A stretch of 64,000 nucleotides of DNA from Planoprotostelium fungivorum (GCA_003024175.1 MDYQ01000124.1:1-64000); one strand, 5' to 3'. Shown: positions 34,712-47,883, numbered from the stretch's first letter. Notes: generated from the letters alone by a model not told the origin. Translations and numbers: made by a program.

Positions 34712-36679
34712 ATGGCGGAAGGAGCGGCAGAGGACGCGAGAAAGAAGGTCGAGGCTCAGTGCGAGGTGAGATGGAAGATGATGTGTGATCTATCAGGCTG
34801 AGCTCAATTGGATTAGAACATTCGTAAGCTGCACGAGAAGGAGGCGAAGAACATACTATCAGAGTTCAGAAACTTTCTAAAACAGAGCCAAGGTGATGGA
34901 TTAAATGTCTCATCCAGGAAATGTTCTGCGATTGACTGTCGCAGCTCTTCACCAACAAGCTTTAAGGCTGTCAGCCGATCTGGAGAGTTTCTCTAAGAGG
35001 GCAGACAATGAATGGGGTGAAGGATTGGGAGTGAAGGAGATCGTAACTGACGGGCGATAGCAAGAGGATTTGGCCAAGTGGCGACGATAGTAATTGATCT
35101 AGAGAGTGAAAGAGATGTGATGGTGAGCACAAGTGCATATCGTGCGAGAGATCGAACATCAACAGAATCGAGTGATAGACGACGAATTAACAGCCATGAA
35201 CAAGAATCTGATAGACGACACAAAGAGTTTTCTGGTGGGCGATCACTGTATGATGTCCAACATTGTTATAACACGTACAGCTTATGGAAAGTAGGATGGT
35301 CAAAAGCAATAAAGAAATAGATGCCAACTGTCAACGTTTGGCTGGAGTCGCTCAACAGGCAAGAAAGAAAGACGCAGCCTCCATGCTGAAGGCCACCGAA
35401 GAGCTTGCTAAGGTCAGTGATGTCACCTTTTCACCTCTAAATCTCCCAGTTCATAGCGGAAACAGAAGTCAAGAGAGAAGAGATGCAAAAGGATCTCTCC
35501 ATCTTGGAGGGTGAACGATTTGCGACATGGTGATTGATCCACCCGTCACATCACATCATCCTCTTTATTCATCTCTCAACAGGTTTCGAACAGCTGGCAA
35601 CGTCATGAACGCTCGAAAAGATTTTCACGAGAGATGTGTAAACAAACTCAACACTCGACATCATGAATGGGACACACTCCTCCACTCCACGAAAGAGTGA
35701 GAAATTGCACATCATCACCCGTGTGACTCTCCATCAGCATCCATTATCCATCAGCATCATGGTCGGAGCCCATCGCCGCTGTGAAGAGCGAAAAATCGGT
35801 TCTGAGTGTTCCAGTGGTGGACAAGACAACCACCACGAACCCGAGTCCGGTGATGAAGGACGCCCCTCTATAGACATGGACTGATGATGAGATGCAGGAC
35901 TCCGACCGAAAGAAGAACAACATCTTTCAGAAGGGGTTCAGTATTGCGAGGAGGAGTATCATAAAGAGGGAGTCTGTGATACCGGTGAGTCATCGTCCAG
36001 AATCTCATCTCAACTGCCGCAGGTGGGGCAACCTCAGACACCATCTCTCAACAGCAGTGAGTCTTCGTCGTCATCTGCATCTTCTGATGGAAAGCAGGTC
36101 CATCGGGTGGTAATCCGTTCGGCCTCATCGCTATCGGCACCTGCAGAGCCATCTACGATTACGAACCTCTCCGAGAAGACGAGTTAGCTCTAAAGGTAGA
36201 TGTCTCGCTGTCACCAGCTCGTGCACATGATCTCATACACCCAGATCGGTGACGTCATCTCCATCTTGAAGAAACAAGAGGATGATTGGTGGATGGGTAT
36301 CTGTAAGAAGACCACGGGTGTCTTTCCATCTACCTTCGTTGAAGAGATCACGTCGGAGGAGCAGCCGAACGACCAAGTGCAGCCCACGAGTGATGAAGGA
36401 AAGAGTACGACGAGCGAGCCACAACACGATGTGATTGCATTCCATCCAACAACATTTCCTGACATTAGTCACAGACCCAATCGTCGCATGAGATACAGCC
36501 TACCACGGAGAAGACGCTTCCTTATCCTTGGGAGGTGATTTACCATCCTGATCCACGAATGACTTCTCTAGGTGGCTTACACAGAAGAGGGAGATGTATA
36601 CTATTACAACATAGAGACACAAGATGTGACGTGGGAACATCCACAATCAACGGAAGAACAACGAGAAGGAACGAAATAA
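34712..36679 (+). CDS. Coiled-coil / SH3 / WW adaptor protein
   Basis: The N-terminal half is helical and charged across several small exons (MAEGAAEDARKKVEAQCE, KLHEKEAKNILSEFRNFLKQ, QQALRLSADLESFSKRADNEW, EIDANCQRLAGVAQQARKKDAA, DFHERCVNKLNTRHHEWDTLL), possibly a BAR-like or simple coiled-coil module. After a polar linker (GFSIARRSIIKR) an SH3 domain is clear: CRAIYDYEPLREDELALK, then DDWWMGICKKTTGVFPSTFV. The last exon adds a WW domain (EEGDVYYYNIETQDVTWEHP), preceded by a probable PW start, and stops at 36677. SH3 and WW domains bind proline-rich ligands, so this is an adaptor, possibly linking membranes to actin. The gene ends tail to tail with the next one. Confidence 0.75.
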
Positions 36680-36748
36680 AGAGTCGAAGAGAGCATGTTC
36701 GAATGATAATGCGAGAAGAGGTGATACTTGTTTATTTCACAGTCTAAC

Positions 36749-37130
36749 TTATAGAATGCACCTTATTACTGGAAACGTGTTAGAAAGGCAGGAAGAGGAT
36801 AGAAGATGGAACATTACCTCTTTTCCTGGACCGGATGTGGCTTTGTTTCTGATTTCAACAATGTGTCGCACCTTCTTGTCGATCTCGTCCAGTGTCTTGT
36901 CTCCTAGATGCTGCGAGGCCGTTTAGAGTCTACACAATGAGTACGCGTCTTACCTGCTTAATGAAACTTCTGGAAGGAGAAGTGGCATAGCTCTCTACGG
37001 GTATGTTCTCGTTCTCTACGACTTCGTACGATGTTTTCTGTGGTCGCGTGCCGATCATAACGTATCCTCCACTAATAACGCAGAAGTAACATTTACCTCC
37101 TTGCTCAACCTCCCAACGACCACCCGTCAT
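36749..37130 (-). CDS. Small protein, unknown, two exons
   Basis: Exons 37130-36954 and 36910-36749 join in frame to give 112 residues. The protein starts MTGGRWEVEQGGKCYFCVIS and continues IGTRPQKTSYEVVENENIPVE, then HLGDKTLDEIDKKVRHIVEIRN. The C-terminal hydrophobic stretch could be a genuine tail or read-through of a retained intron. The sequence looks like a compact alpha/beta domain; I do not recognise the family. It is convergent with the SH3/WW gene, 70 bases away. Confidence 0.5.
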
Positions 37131-37390
37131 TCTCTGCTATACTTCAGTATCAATCCGCTTCCTCTTCTGTATAAATGAATGTCCACATAAGCCGTTGGAG
37201 GCAAATGTAGTCAATAGACATGGTTTAAAGAAGAGACGAGATCAATAGAGAGATGACTTACAGGAGGTTATACAGAAGTTAAGGAAGAGAATGCGGGTTT
37301 GGGTGATCTCCAAGATCTGTGCTCTATAAGATATCTTCACACGTTGTAGTGGTGAGGTTGATCCGCAGATGAGTTTAATCTTTTATTTCT

Positions 37391-39482
37391 TCACTTTTGT
37401 TTCTTCGTGTAAGCGTTCTGCTTGGTGGTCGTCTTTGGTTTGGGAATTCGATCAGGTGAAGGGGGCCACTTGAAACATGTCAATGTCCATGTCCCGTTCA
37501 TCGTGTCCACCTTCACATCGTGTCTCTCCCCCACGTAAACCGGAAAACGAGGTATCCCAGCGTCAGACAACTCTTGGTAACGGAAGGTAATGATAGAACC
37601 TATGGCCGGCGGGTTCTTTCTATCCTTCGTATTCATGCTGCTCGGGTCAGAAAAAACACATCCATCCGACAGCCGACAGACGATGTTTAGACGTGATGTT
37701 TCTGTCTGACTCACCCCGACCCAACAGAAAACTTGGTTCCATCACCGATGTCACACCACAGAGCTCCACACATGCCACTGAACTTGCCCTTCCCTGGCTC
37801 GTGGGCCAACACCTTTGCCTCTGCATCGTAAAAGTTTTTCACTGTGCGACATTCAATTTCCTCCTCTTTTCTTCTCTTCCACCTTTCAAGAGAGTTCGCG
37901 ATCGCTGCGGCTCGTAATGACTCCCCGCCTCCCTCAACATGAGGCCCTCTCCTCCCATGACTTCGACTGCATTCAAGAGTGTCTTCAAGTGTTCGTGCCC
38001 CTCACATTTCTAAGACGGCGGGTCAGCGTCGCATCATGATGTGATGACGAGGCACCTCTTGTTCGTGCAACGTGACGTAGCGACACTGTCGTGTCTGAAG
38101 ATATTGCCTGATCGCCTCCATCCTGTCCTCGAACGTGCCGGGGAGGCTGGGAGCATCAAAGACTGTTCTACGTCAGAGATGTCGTGGAAATTTCGGCCTC
38201 ACCCTTGTACTTCAGCTTGGCCCAATGTTTCGTGCCCCCTCCCGTCCTCACCACCGATACCGTCGCTTGGAAACATCTTACTACGTAAATCGAAATTTCG
38301 ACGAGATTTCGACGACATTCACCTCCTCTCGATCCACAGCTCGCCATCCAATTTCATATCCAGTGGTAGTTCCTCTCTGAAAAAGTCTGGTGGACAAAAC
38401 TTGTTGCCCAATCGTGAGATCAAGTCTTGACCATCCCAGTAGGCTCTGACTCCATCCAATTTCTCGGAAATCCAATAGCCGGTGGGATCGGTCTACAACG
38501 ATTCAATCGAATGAATCATAAGGTTTCACCTCTAATGTCCACTTCTCTGCCAGGATGATAGGTGGTCTTGGTTTCTTGTCTTTCTTTTTCCCAGGTTTTC
38601 CCTCCTTCTCAGATGCAGAGGTCTCTTCTCCTCTGTCAACATCATCGACGTGTGGATCGCTTGCCTCCTTCTTTTCGTATGCGTCATCTTTCGGACGAGT
38701 CCTCCTTTCATTTTTCATCATCTGATCTCTTCATCTTCCTCACTTGGTCTCGTGATCTTGACCCAGATAAGAGATCAGATGCTTGCACGTTTTCTTCTTC
38801 CAGTCGCCCGGGGTATATTTCCAAGCTTCACAATCGCACTGGTAGACATCACCGTGTCTCTCTAATCGGTGATTCATGTGATGGGCAGAATCTCCATCTT
38901 TCAGATCAGTCGGCTATTGGAGGATGAGTGCGATGATGAGATAGGCCTAACCTTTGACTTCTTGTTGGACGATTCTGTCGATGAGTCGTGAGGTCGCTTC
39001 TTGTCTTCAACTGAACATGGGTCATGGATGATGTGATCGATGAGTTGAATACCTTCGACAGAGAATTCTTGACCTCCAGGTAAAATGAAAACATCTCCTT
39101 TGTGTAAGTTGATCTGTAAGCGATCAGAGCTGAGACGACGATCGAATGATACTTTGGAATCACGACTCAGTGTTGTCTCTTGGCCTTCTTTCGGAATGAT
39201 TTGTATGGGATTGTTGGCGCACTGCTGGTGTCAAGAATCAGCACGTTAATCTCCTTACATTTTCGATGCGGATCACTCCATCTTGAGCTGTAAATACTCT
39301 CGCTTGTTTCCTGGAGCAGATTTTATCACTAACCTTCTCCAAAACACCAATCCCTCTTCCCTGGACGAAACTCAGAACTCGCTGGTATTCGTATCGATCA
39401 CCAGGATGACTTCGGTGTCTAAAGAGATCTCGTCTCGGCTCTGTTTGTGTCTGATGAACGGCATGTTGTTGTCGATGCCCAT
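37391..39482 (-). CDS. FHA - SWIM zinc finger - ATP-dependent DNA ligase fusion
   Basis: Start at 39482 (MGIDNNMPFIRHKQ). Exons splice to an FHA domain of PNKP/APLF type: TEVILGRGIGVLEKVSDKIC, SRKQARVFTAQDGVIRIEN, then CANNPIQII and INLHKGDVFILPGG. A linker leads to a SWIM-type zinc motif (YQCDCEAWKYTPGDW, KKKTCKHLI) near 38780-38830. After a Lys-rich linker comes the ligase core: SEKLDGVRAYWDG holds the Lys that takes AMP, followed by LISRLGNKF, ELDGELWIE and GGEGLMLRE. The C-terminal OB-type domain contains IITFRYQELSDAGIPRFP. FHA domains read phospho-Thr, often on XRCC1/XRCC4. The protein should therefore join DNA ends within a damage-signalled complex, probably in the nucleus. Ligase and SWIM assignments are firm; the FHA assignment rests on the GRG and SRKQ pattern. 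Confidence 0.85.
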
Positions 39483-39552
39483 CGGGTATCTTGTTTCCGG
39501 GAAAAGGATTCCCGCCGTAAGAATTTATGTATTTATTTGATTTTATTCGTCG

Positions 39553-42500
39553 CTACCAAGAGGAACGGCCACTGTCAGTGTTGGTCGTGGTGATATTGGG
39601 TTGGACGTGCTCTTCTCCATCAGAAGAGAGTGAGAATTCATCGCAATTTTAGGTAATAATCAACATCGAGGCACAATGATGATGATCTTTTCATTGAATT
39701 CGATATGGATCGTGTACTTGCTCTTCGATCTCTGCTTTCATCTTCTTGTCCGTGGGCATCTCTCTCATCAATCTTCTTGCAATTTCAGCGAAGGTGACTC
39801 TACAGCTGATCTCCTCCATACAGTCCGATACGATTCCCTTCATCACAGACGCTTCCCATCCTCTTTGATCATCTCGCTCTGTCTCTACACGAATCGTTCA
39901 GTGTGATCACACGGTCATCCGTCTTCACCTGTGATGATTCTGGTCCGTCTCTGGCGATGAAGTCCAGAACGAGACCGAAGCTCCATACGTCAGACTTGAG
40001 ATACTGTACACCCCATTTGACGACTTCTGGTGCCTATAAAATGTGAGTCTAATCATCGAGGGGAAGATCACTATACAGTGTGATGTGATGGTTTCTGCCC
40101 AGATTTTGTTCCGTCCGCAACGCTCTCGCTAAAGCTCGTGATCTTCGCCAAAACAGTTCCCTCTGATATCTGCAATAGGATCTGAAGTTTCATTCAGAGA
40201 TAGAATGCCGGATGAACGCACGTGATGAGGGTGCAGCTGAGTGTGCACTATTCCCTGTTCGGCTACGTATGACATTCCTCGTGCCACATCTGTCCCTCTG
40301 TTCTCCTGTCAGATCATACCATACGAGATGAAGAAGAGAAAAAAGAGAAGATTGAATCACATGGAGAAGAAGAGGGAAGCAACAGAGTGATGGCGAGCGT
40401 AAGAGAAGAGACTGCCTTGGTGCATCCATTCGATCATCAACCACCCCTCTGCAGAATTCAGTCTAAACTTCCCACGTTCTCTCAATTATTGTACGATTCA
40501 CCTGTCAGGTTCTGCGACAGATACATAACGATGTTTGGATGATCTGTTTCATCCATCATCATCTCGTTTCATCTTACACACACCTTTAACCTCGCAGCTT
40601 CTTGTACGAGGGTACGTATATCCTTTGCGTTTCTCTTCTTGACTGCCACCGTGGACGTCTCGTTTTGTATCACCCTCCACACTTCCGTCCTCTCTCCCTT
40701 CACCACTCTCTCTTTCTCGTCTGCCACTTCCAACATCATCATTGAAGTATTCATCCCCTTCTGTCGTTCGTCAGATGTATCGATGCATCTCTTCACTTTT
40801 CTCCGCGATACACGACGATGGACCAGAAGGGCCAAGATGAGAACGAGAATGAAACCACCGGCGACGCAGCACGCTATGGTGATCAACATCTTGAAATAAG
40901 CATCGTTCGATGCGACGTCGACAACCAATCGAGTGGGTGAGATGATGGGCTGAAAGCCGATGGAGAAGTTGGTGAGATGGTTCGTCTGACAGATCGTCAC
41001 GTTGCCGTTTACGATGAGGTTGGTGCCTTCGCTCGACCACAGAGAGGAGGGTTCGTCCCATTACTGACACACTGCATCTACTCCCGTGTCATCCTTCCAT
41101 TCATCGACGATTTCTCATCTCACAGTGATCCAGAGGAATGGAGAGAACGACACCCATCGTGATGTTGATCAGGTCCGCCACCCCTTCTATCTCCATCTCT
41201 ATCCCCTGTGCATAGATACTCACTCCTATGATTGGACTGTATCTATCTGATCGTCAACAGCGTATCTTACGATAGAAGAGATACACACATTGGAGTGTCA
41301 TCGATCGATGCGAGAGGATTGTAAGCTACGGAAGAGATTGATACCGTGACTATTTTGCCGTCATCATCTCACGTCAACTCTTTCGATCACCTTCTTGTGA
41401 GCCGATCATCGAGGAGGGTTTTGCCACGGAAACACTGCTGTTGGCGATCCCCAACTCGATGTTCTCACTGTAATTCGTTCGAATGTGGAAAGATTGCAGC
41501 GTGATCGACACGTTCTGCGTGATGTACTCAAAGAATGACGTGTTACGCGATAGCGCGAGAGTCACGGCGGAGATGGTCTTGAGACTCTATCGTCGATAAG
41601 GTCGATTTTCGATGTCTCTTCACCTGTGCATCATTTGATAAGGCACTGTTGAGTATGATCTATCCATCCATCAGTAAACCTCTCAACGAGATCTCACCTC
41701 AGCCTGTTGTACCGACATGATGGTATCGTTTAGATACAGAGCATCGATGACGGGAGGACTGCCCGTACACGGCAGATAATCGATAGTACAGATGGATGGT
41801 ACCTTCAGTCTTGGCAGGCAGTAGAAGGAATTATGAGTCAGATTGCAAAGACCTGTCACGTCGATGTATCCAATCATCGTCAAGAAGTTGTCGTTGAGTG
41901 AAAGATGAACCAGCGCTGGAAGTGTGGAATTCCTCTTCGTCACGGAACCGTTCAGAAAGTTATCTTCCAGAGAGAGATGTGTCAAGTTGGGCAGATCGAT
42001 GATGGAATCAGGTATGGGACCTGAGCGAATGAGATGGTGAACTCCGTGTCACCTTCGAGTTGATTGTCATTCAACAGGATCGTCGTGAGATCGAGCGAGT
42101 TGATGATGGGAGGGATGTTGCCTGTCAGTCGGTTCCTGCTGATGTCGATGGTCTGAAGAGAAGGTATGTTGAAGATGGATGAAGGAATCGTCCCGTTCAG
42201 GAGATTGTCGTGGAGCGATAAGGTGCGGAGTTCGACGAGGGACCCGATGGAATCAGGAATGACACCAACGAGAGAGTTTGACCCCAAGGTAAGGTAGGTG
42301 AGAGATGCGAGGCTGCCTATGGATGATGGTATGCTTCCGTTCAGAAGATTGTGATCGAGCACGATCTGACGGAGTGAATTGGCGTCACCGATGCAAGAGG
42401 GAATACTTCCAGTCAGATAGTTGGCTTGTACGTTCAAATAAGTCAAGGAATGCATTCTACCTGCGCTGAATGAACTCTTCCGTATCGAAGATCAACGATA

Positions 42501-45500
42501 TAATAGACTCACAGATCGAATCGGGTATCGAACCACTCAGTCCATTGTTATGTAGATCTAAATGTACCAGAGATGTCGCATCATAGGAGGTGTCTGGTAT
42601 GATACCGGATAAGTGGTTGTCCGAAGCCACGAAGGTATCCAGTATTTCAATGCAGGGTGGAATCGATCCCGTAAAGTTATTGGAGGATATGATCAAGTTG
42701 CGTACGTTTGGGAAACCTGAATGTGCGTTATACAACCGTTTATTTATCGACGTAGAGTTGCACTCACAAATACTGTCAGGGATTACTCCTGTCATACGAT
42801 TGCCTGAGATATCGAGTGTCAAGAGGTTGGTCGATTCTCCAAGGAAGGGAATGGATCCAGTCAACCGATTATTATCCTGTCATTCACACGTCAATCCATC
42901 GTTACAACATAGATGAGAAGAAAATGACTCACCAGGTAGACCGTTTCTAGCTGGTTTAGATTGCCAATGCATGATGGAATCAGTCCTGTCAGCTGCATCG
43001 AGGATAGATCCAATTGAGACAGCAGCGAAAGATTACCTGATCTACGTCAGTTGGTCGAATGGAGCAATCTTTTGATTCTCACACAGACTATCAGGGATTG
43101 ATCCTGTTATCGGATTATCTCCAATCAGAAGCTGAGTCAGATTGGACAGACTTCCAATGTCAGAGGGTATGGTACCGCTCAGTTTCAGACCTACTGCCCC
43201 ACCGTTCACGTAATCGATGCCAACGGGATATATTTGATTCGGATCACAGATGACACCAACATAATCGGTCGAGTCACACATCTGTATCGATGCATTAGAA
43301 GATAGCAGTCATTCAAGACTCACGTTCGATCCAGTCCAGTATTGAGATGCGCCTGAACGACGTCAGATGAATCGAAGAGAAGCGAATGAGTCGACATAAC
43401 ACACCTCCGAGGGTCTGCCATATTCCTCTCATCGTGACGAGAAGAGGACAAGGTGGAATGCTGTTGCACAAGGCAGATACGTTCTGCAGAGGATAGCACG
43501 GGAAGGGATTGTTGCCCACACTGCAGACTGATGTGACACTGATGTATCCCACGGATGTGAACTGACTGTAGTCGAGATGCAGCTCGGTCATCGCGTTGAG
43601 CTGGCTGTTTCTAGATCCAATGGAGCCAGTCAGTCCAGTTGAGCTCAACCACAGTGAACTCAGATTCGGTAGGTTGATGATCTGTGAGGGTACATCCCCT
43701 GAGATGCCTCAATATCATCATCTGGCTATCGATATCGATTAATTCACCTTGCAGCGGATTGTTGTAGATAGTGCAAAGATGGAACTAGAGAAGGCCACGT
43801 TGGGAATCGTTTCGTTGAACTGATTGTGGCTCAGATTGATGACACCAATGGTAGGCTGCGTGAAGAGCGCCCCCGGTAACGTTCCGCTCAACTGATTATC
43901 GTACACCAGAAAGTAAAAGATTGAGGGGAGGTTAATTGTGGATGGAAGAAAGCCCGTCAGTCGATTCGAGCTGAGATCAAGATCCCAAATGCTCGGTAGG
44001 TTGAAAATGGAAATTGGGATGCTTCCACTGAGCTTATTGTTGGTGAGACGTAGCTGGAACAGTTTGTTGAGGTTGCCCATGGTAGAGGGAATAGGTCCGC
44101 TCAGCTGGTTATCATGCAGGTACAAGCTGTACACGGCAGCGAGGTTTCCAATGCTGTCAGGGATAGAGCCAGTCAGCTGATTTCCGTTGAGAATGAGATC
44201 AGTGACTTGATTCAAGTTGCCGATGCATGTAGGAATGGATCCCGTCAGCTGATTGTTGTCTAGGTGTAGATCGGTCAGCAGCGTCAATTGGCCTTCCATG
44301 TTTCAGTTTTGGTTATAATCTGATTCACGTCGACTCACACAGACTATCAGGAATTGTCCCTGTTATCGCGTTGGCCTCCAGTTGCAGCTGAGTCAGATTG
44401 GATAGACTCCCTATGGTAGAGGGTATGATACCGTTCAACTTTGTCCCCGACACGCCGTTCTGAAGGTTTAAGCGGATGGGATAGTTGTTCGTGGCATCAC
44501 AAGTGACGTCAACATAGTCGGTCGAGTCACACATCTGTATCGATGCATTAGAAGATAAGACATCGAACAGCCATCACGACTCACGTTCGGTCCAGTCCAG
44601 TATTGAGAACCACCTGAACAATATTAGAATACGGAATCGATGATAAGCAGATGATTCGATAGAACGCACCTCCAAGGGTCTGCCATATTCCTCTCATCGT
44701 GACGAGAAGAGGACAAGGTGGAATGTTGTTGCATAAGGCAGATACGTTCTGCAGAGGATAGCACGGGAAGGGATTGTTGCCCACACTGCAGACCGACGTG
44801 ACGCTGATGTATCCAACAGATGTGAACTGACTGTAGTCGAGATGCAGCTCGGTCATCGCGTTGAGCTGGCTGTTTCTAGATCCAATGGAGCCAGTCAGTC
44901 CAGTCGAGCTCAGCCATAGTGTACCCAGATTCGGTAGATTGATGATCTGTGGAGGTACATCCCCTGAGATACTTTGGCAACATCTTCAAACCATCGGATC
45001 ACCTTGTAGCGGATTGTTGTTGAGAGAAAGTGAGAAGAAGGAGCTAGAGAAGCCCACATCGGGAATCGTTCCACTGAACTGATTGTGGCTCAAATTGATT
45101 TGACCGATGGCAGGCTGCGTGAAGAGAGCTCCCGGTAACGTTCCACTCAGCTGGTTCTCATACGCCAGAAAGAAGACGATCGATGGGAGATTGATTGTGG
45201 ATGGAAGAGAGCCGGTCAGTTGATTAGCGCTGAGATCGATAGACTGAAGACTCGGCAGGCTGAAGATAGAAGTTGGAATGCTTCCACTGAGCTGATTACT
45301 CTGAAGAAACACGCGATACACCTTGTTGAGGTTGCCCATGGTAGAGGGAATGGATCCGCTCAGCTGATTGCCCTGTAGATACAAATTGTACACGGCAGAG
45401 AGGTTTCCGATGCTGTCAGGGATAGAGCCAGTCAGCTGATTTCCGTTGAGAATGAGATCAGTGACTTGATTCAAGTTGCCGATGCATGTAGGAATGGATC

Positions 45501-46104
45501 CCGTCAGCTGATTGCCGTCTAGGTGTAGATCGGTCAGCTGGGTCAGTTGACCTATCATGTTTCAGCTTCGCTTCTCAATAGTTGGAGAATCATTCCCGTC
45601 GACTCACACAGGCTATTGGGTATCGTTCCTGTGATCGCGTTGGATTCCAGTTGAAGTTGAGTCAGATTGGTTAGACTGCCCACGACAGAATGTATGGCAC
45701 CGTTCAATCTTTGACCATTCACGCCGTTCTGAAGGTTCAAACGGACGGGCCAAGTGTTGGATGGATCACACGTGACCCCGACATAGTCGTTGGAATTACA
45801 CACCTATTTAGATATTAGACGATGAAGGTGATGAGAGCGACGAAAGAGGACAGAGATGATGGTGAGGAAGGTGATAATGAGGGTGGTCACATTGTTTCCC
45901 GCCCAATATCCCGTCGGTCCTACGTATACGTCAGGTGATATGGTCGGGCGGCAGACGAAGGAACGTAGAATGTTCACCATTAAACGAGCTCCAAATTGTC
46001 TGCATCGTGGACACGAGAATGGCGCTGGAAGCTTGACATCCTTGTGGGAAGATCAAAAAGAGCATAAAAGCCGCGCACAGACAACTCATGTTCCTCTCGT
46101 GCAT
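39553..46104 (-). CDS. Large LRR receptor with triplicated ectodomain, TM and pseudokinase
   Basis: MHERNMSCLCAAFMLFLIFPQG is a signal peptide (longer starts up to 46161 exist). Three modules follow, each with an N-terminal cap (YWxGxNVC..DYVGVTC), plant-type LRRs (LDNNQLTGSIP pattern) and a Cys cap (SVGNNPFPCYPLQNVSALC). The first caps lie near 45790, 44530 and 43280. The third module has more LRRs, extending to about 41690. A sequon-rich stretch (41374-41565) leads to the TM helix (LITIACCVAGGFILVLILALLV, near 40850) and an intracellular kinase fold (VAVKKRNAKDIRTL, DVARGMSYVAEQGIVH, APEVVKWGVQYLKSDVWSF). The HRD motif is HTQ and the DFG motif is SFS, so it should be catalytically dead. It ends GRSSW at 39553. 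Such receptors sense extracellular ligands. Several separate genes rather than one is the main alternative, but the second and third modules have no signal peptide. Confidence 0.75.
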
Positions 46105-46522
46105 GTTGTCTGTGGTTGTGTGGAAGAGTAGAAGAGTAGTTTTCATCTGACAAGCTTTCATACCGCGAATATCTGACGTTTGCTACGACACACTTTTCCA
46201 ACGGCACCCCCTTCAACATGAAAAGCATCTCTACCATCAGCGGGAGTCTCAATTCCCCACGAGTGCAGCGCTTCACATTGGATACATCAGATCAAGCGTT
46301 CTCAATCAATCGATTCAGACGACCCCCGATCGGAAAATTACAAATACAACAACGGGATCCGGCGGTAGGCAGACTGAATGAAGCAGCTCTTTCAATGAGA
46401 GTCACAAACTTCGCCGGACAACACCATGGAAGTGCATCATCAGCACGTATAAACGTATGTCAGTTGTTCTTAGAACCACCCAGCAGCGGAAATGTTTCCT
46501 GCGATCATTTCACACACAACCG

Positions 46523-47832
46523 ATGGGCAACAACAGCAGCTCTTCGAAGGTTTGTGTCGATTGGAGCAATTACAAACAAGAAGACCAGAGGATAGATCTC
46601 AAAAATTATGAGGATCCCATATCGCTGCCGATTTCAGATGAGCCGATCAACTATCCAAGCGAAGAACTCTCACGCAGCATTGTGAACGTTATCGTCCATC
46701 ATCTTCTGTCCCAATCTGATTTCATAGCGACCGAAGGGAAGTTATCGAAGAGAGATTATGAGGTCGCCACTACGTGGTGTAGAGTCCAACTTGTCTGCAA
46801 AGCGTGGCACAAGAGTGCCTGGCATCTCCTTCCGCCTCAATTTCTCAACAAGCTCCTCCAACATGTAGTTCGAATCAGCTCGAAGAAGTGGTGAGCCGAC
46901 TGGATCCATCATCTCACTCACCGACGGCACAGGAAACAGCATCGCTCATTCTGTCAGAGATTGATGCTGGCCGGAGCCGATCCGACGGTCGACAACCATT
47001 ATGCCTTCTGGATCGCCGCCGAAAGAGGTCACGCCGACGTCGTAGAACTTATGATGGCTCTTCCGTCCATCGATCCAACCGCAGATGACAATCACGCCGC
47101 TTACTATTCTGCAAAGTATGGACACACGGACGTCTTCGCCATTCTATTCGCCAGAGTTGATGTCTTCCGTGATGGAGATCGTATCTTCCTCGTGAGAACA
47201 TGATGGTGACAATGGGGAGATGGTGACCGAAGAGCAGATCGCATTAGAGAAAGGTCACACGGAGGCAGTGAAGATGATGTTGAGACATCCAAAGAGCAGT
47301 GGTCTCCTGGACTCTCCTGAAGTTGTATATCGCAAGGCAGTGTATGGTGGGTCAGTCGAAACGGTGAAGGCCATTCTTGAAGATGGAAGATTTGATCCTG
47401 GGGTGAGATTCAATTTCATCGTCGAGCGACATCATCGGTGTGACGTGATGAACGACACCGATACCATCAGCGACACCGTCATCACCCACTTCCTCATGTC
47501 ATCTTGATCTGATCAAATCCATTATCTGTGCCATCATTAGATCATACATATCCATCACAAACACATCTCACACCATCTCCAAAAATCTTCTCACCTTCTA
47601 ACCTTCCAAGGTGTCCGACAGTTTCATCTTAAAATATGCGCTGGGGTGCAACCACTACAACGATGACATCATCCAGGCCCTCTGCGATGATGAAAGACTC
47701 GATCCATCTGCAGATGACTTCGCCGCCGTCCAAGAGGCCAGAAGCATCGATCGAAGTAAAGCGAAGAAGATCATCAAGAAGGCGGCCATCAAGAGGGGCC
47801 GCTCCCCCCTCCACCCCCGACTCTTGTTCTGA
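46523..47832 (+). CDS. F-box-like / ankyrin protein, third family member
   Basis: The N-terminal region (MGNNSSSSKVCVDWSNYKQE; alternative start 46457) includes an F-box-like helix (VQLVCKAWHKSAWHLLPPQFL). Splicing over an intron at about 46893-46938 gives WKQHRSFCQRLMLAGADPTVD and then ankyrin units (AERGHADVVELMMALPSIDP, AKYGHTDVFAILFA). Later exons give QIALEKGHTEAVKMMLRHP, VYGGSVETVKAILEDGRFDPG and a last unit with ALCDDERLDPSADDF before a basic tail. It shares the RLDPSADDxA signature of the two inverted copies, but its repeats are more diverged. This is an old member of a large family. Function as an SCF adaptor is inferred. It is convergent with the Sib-type gene, 51 bases away. Confidence 0.7.
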
Positions 47833-47883
47833 AGAATAAAACCGAATAAAACCATGCGAGACGTTCATACATACTGTCTTTCT

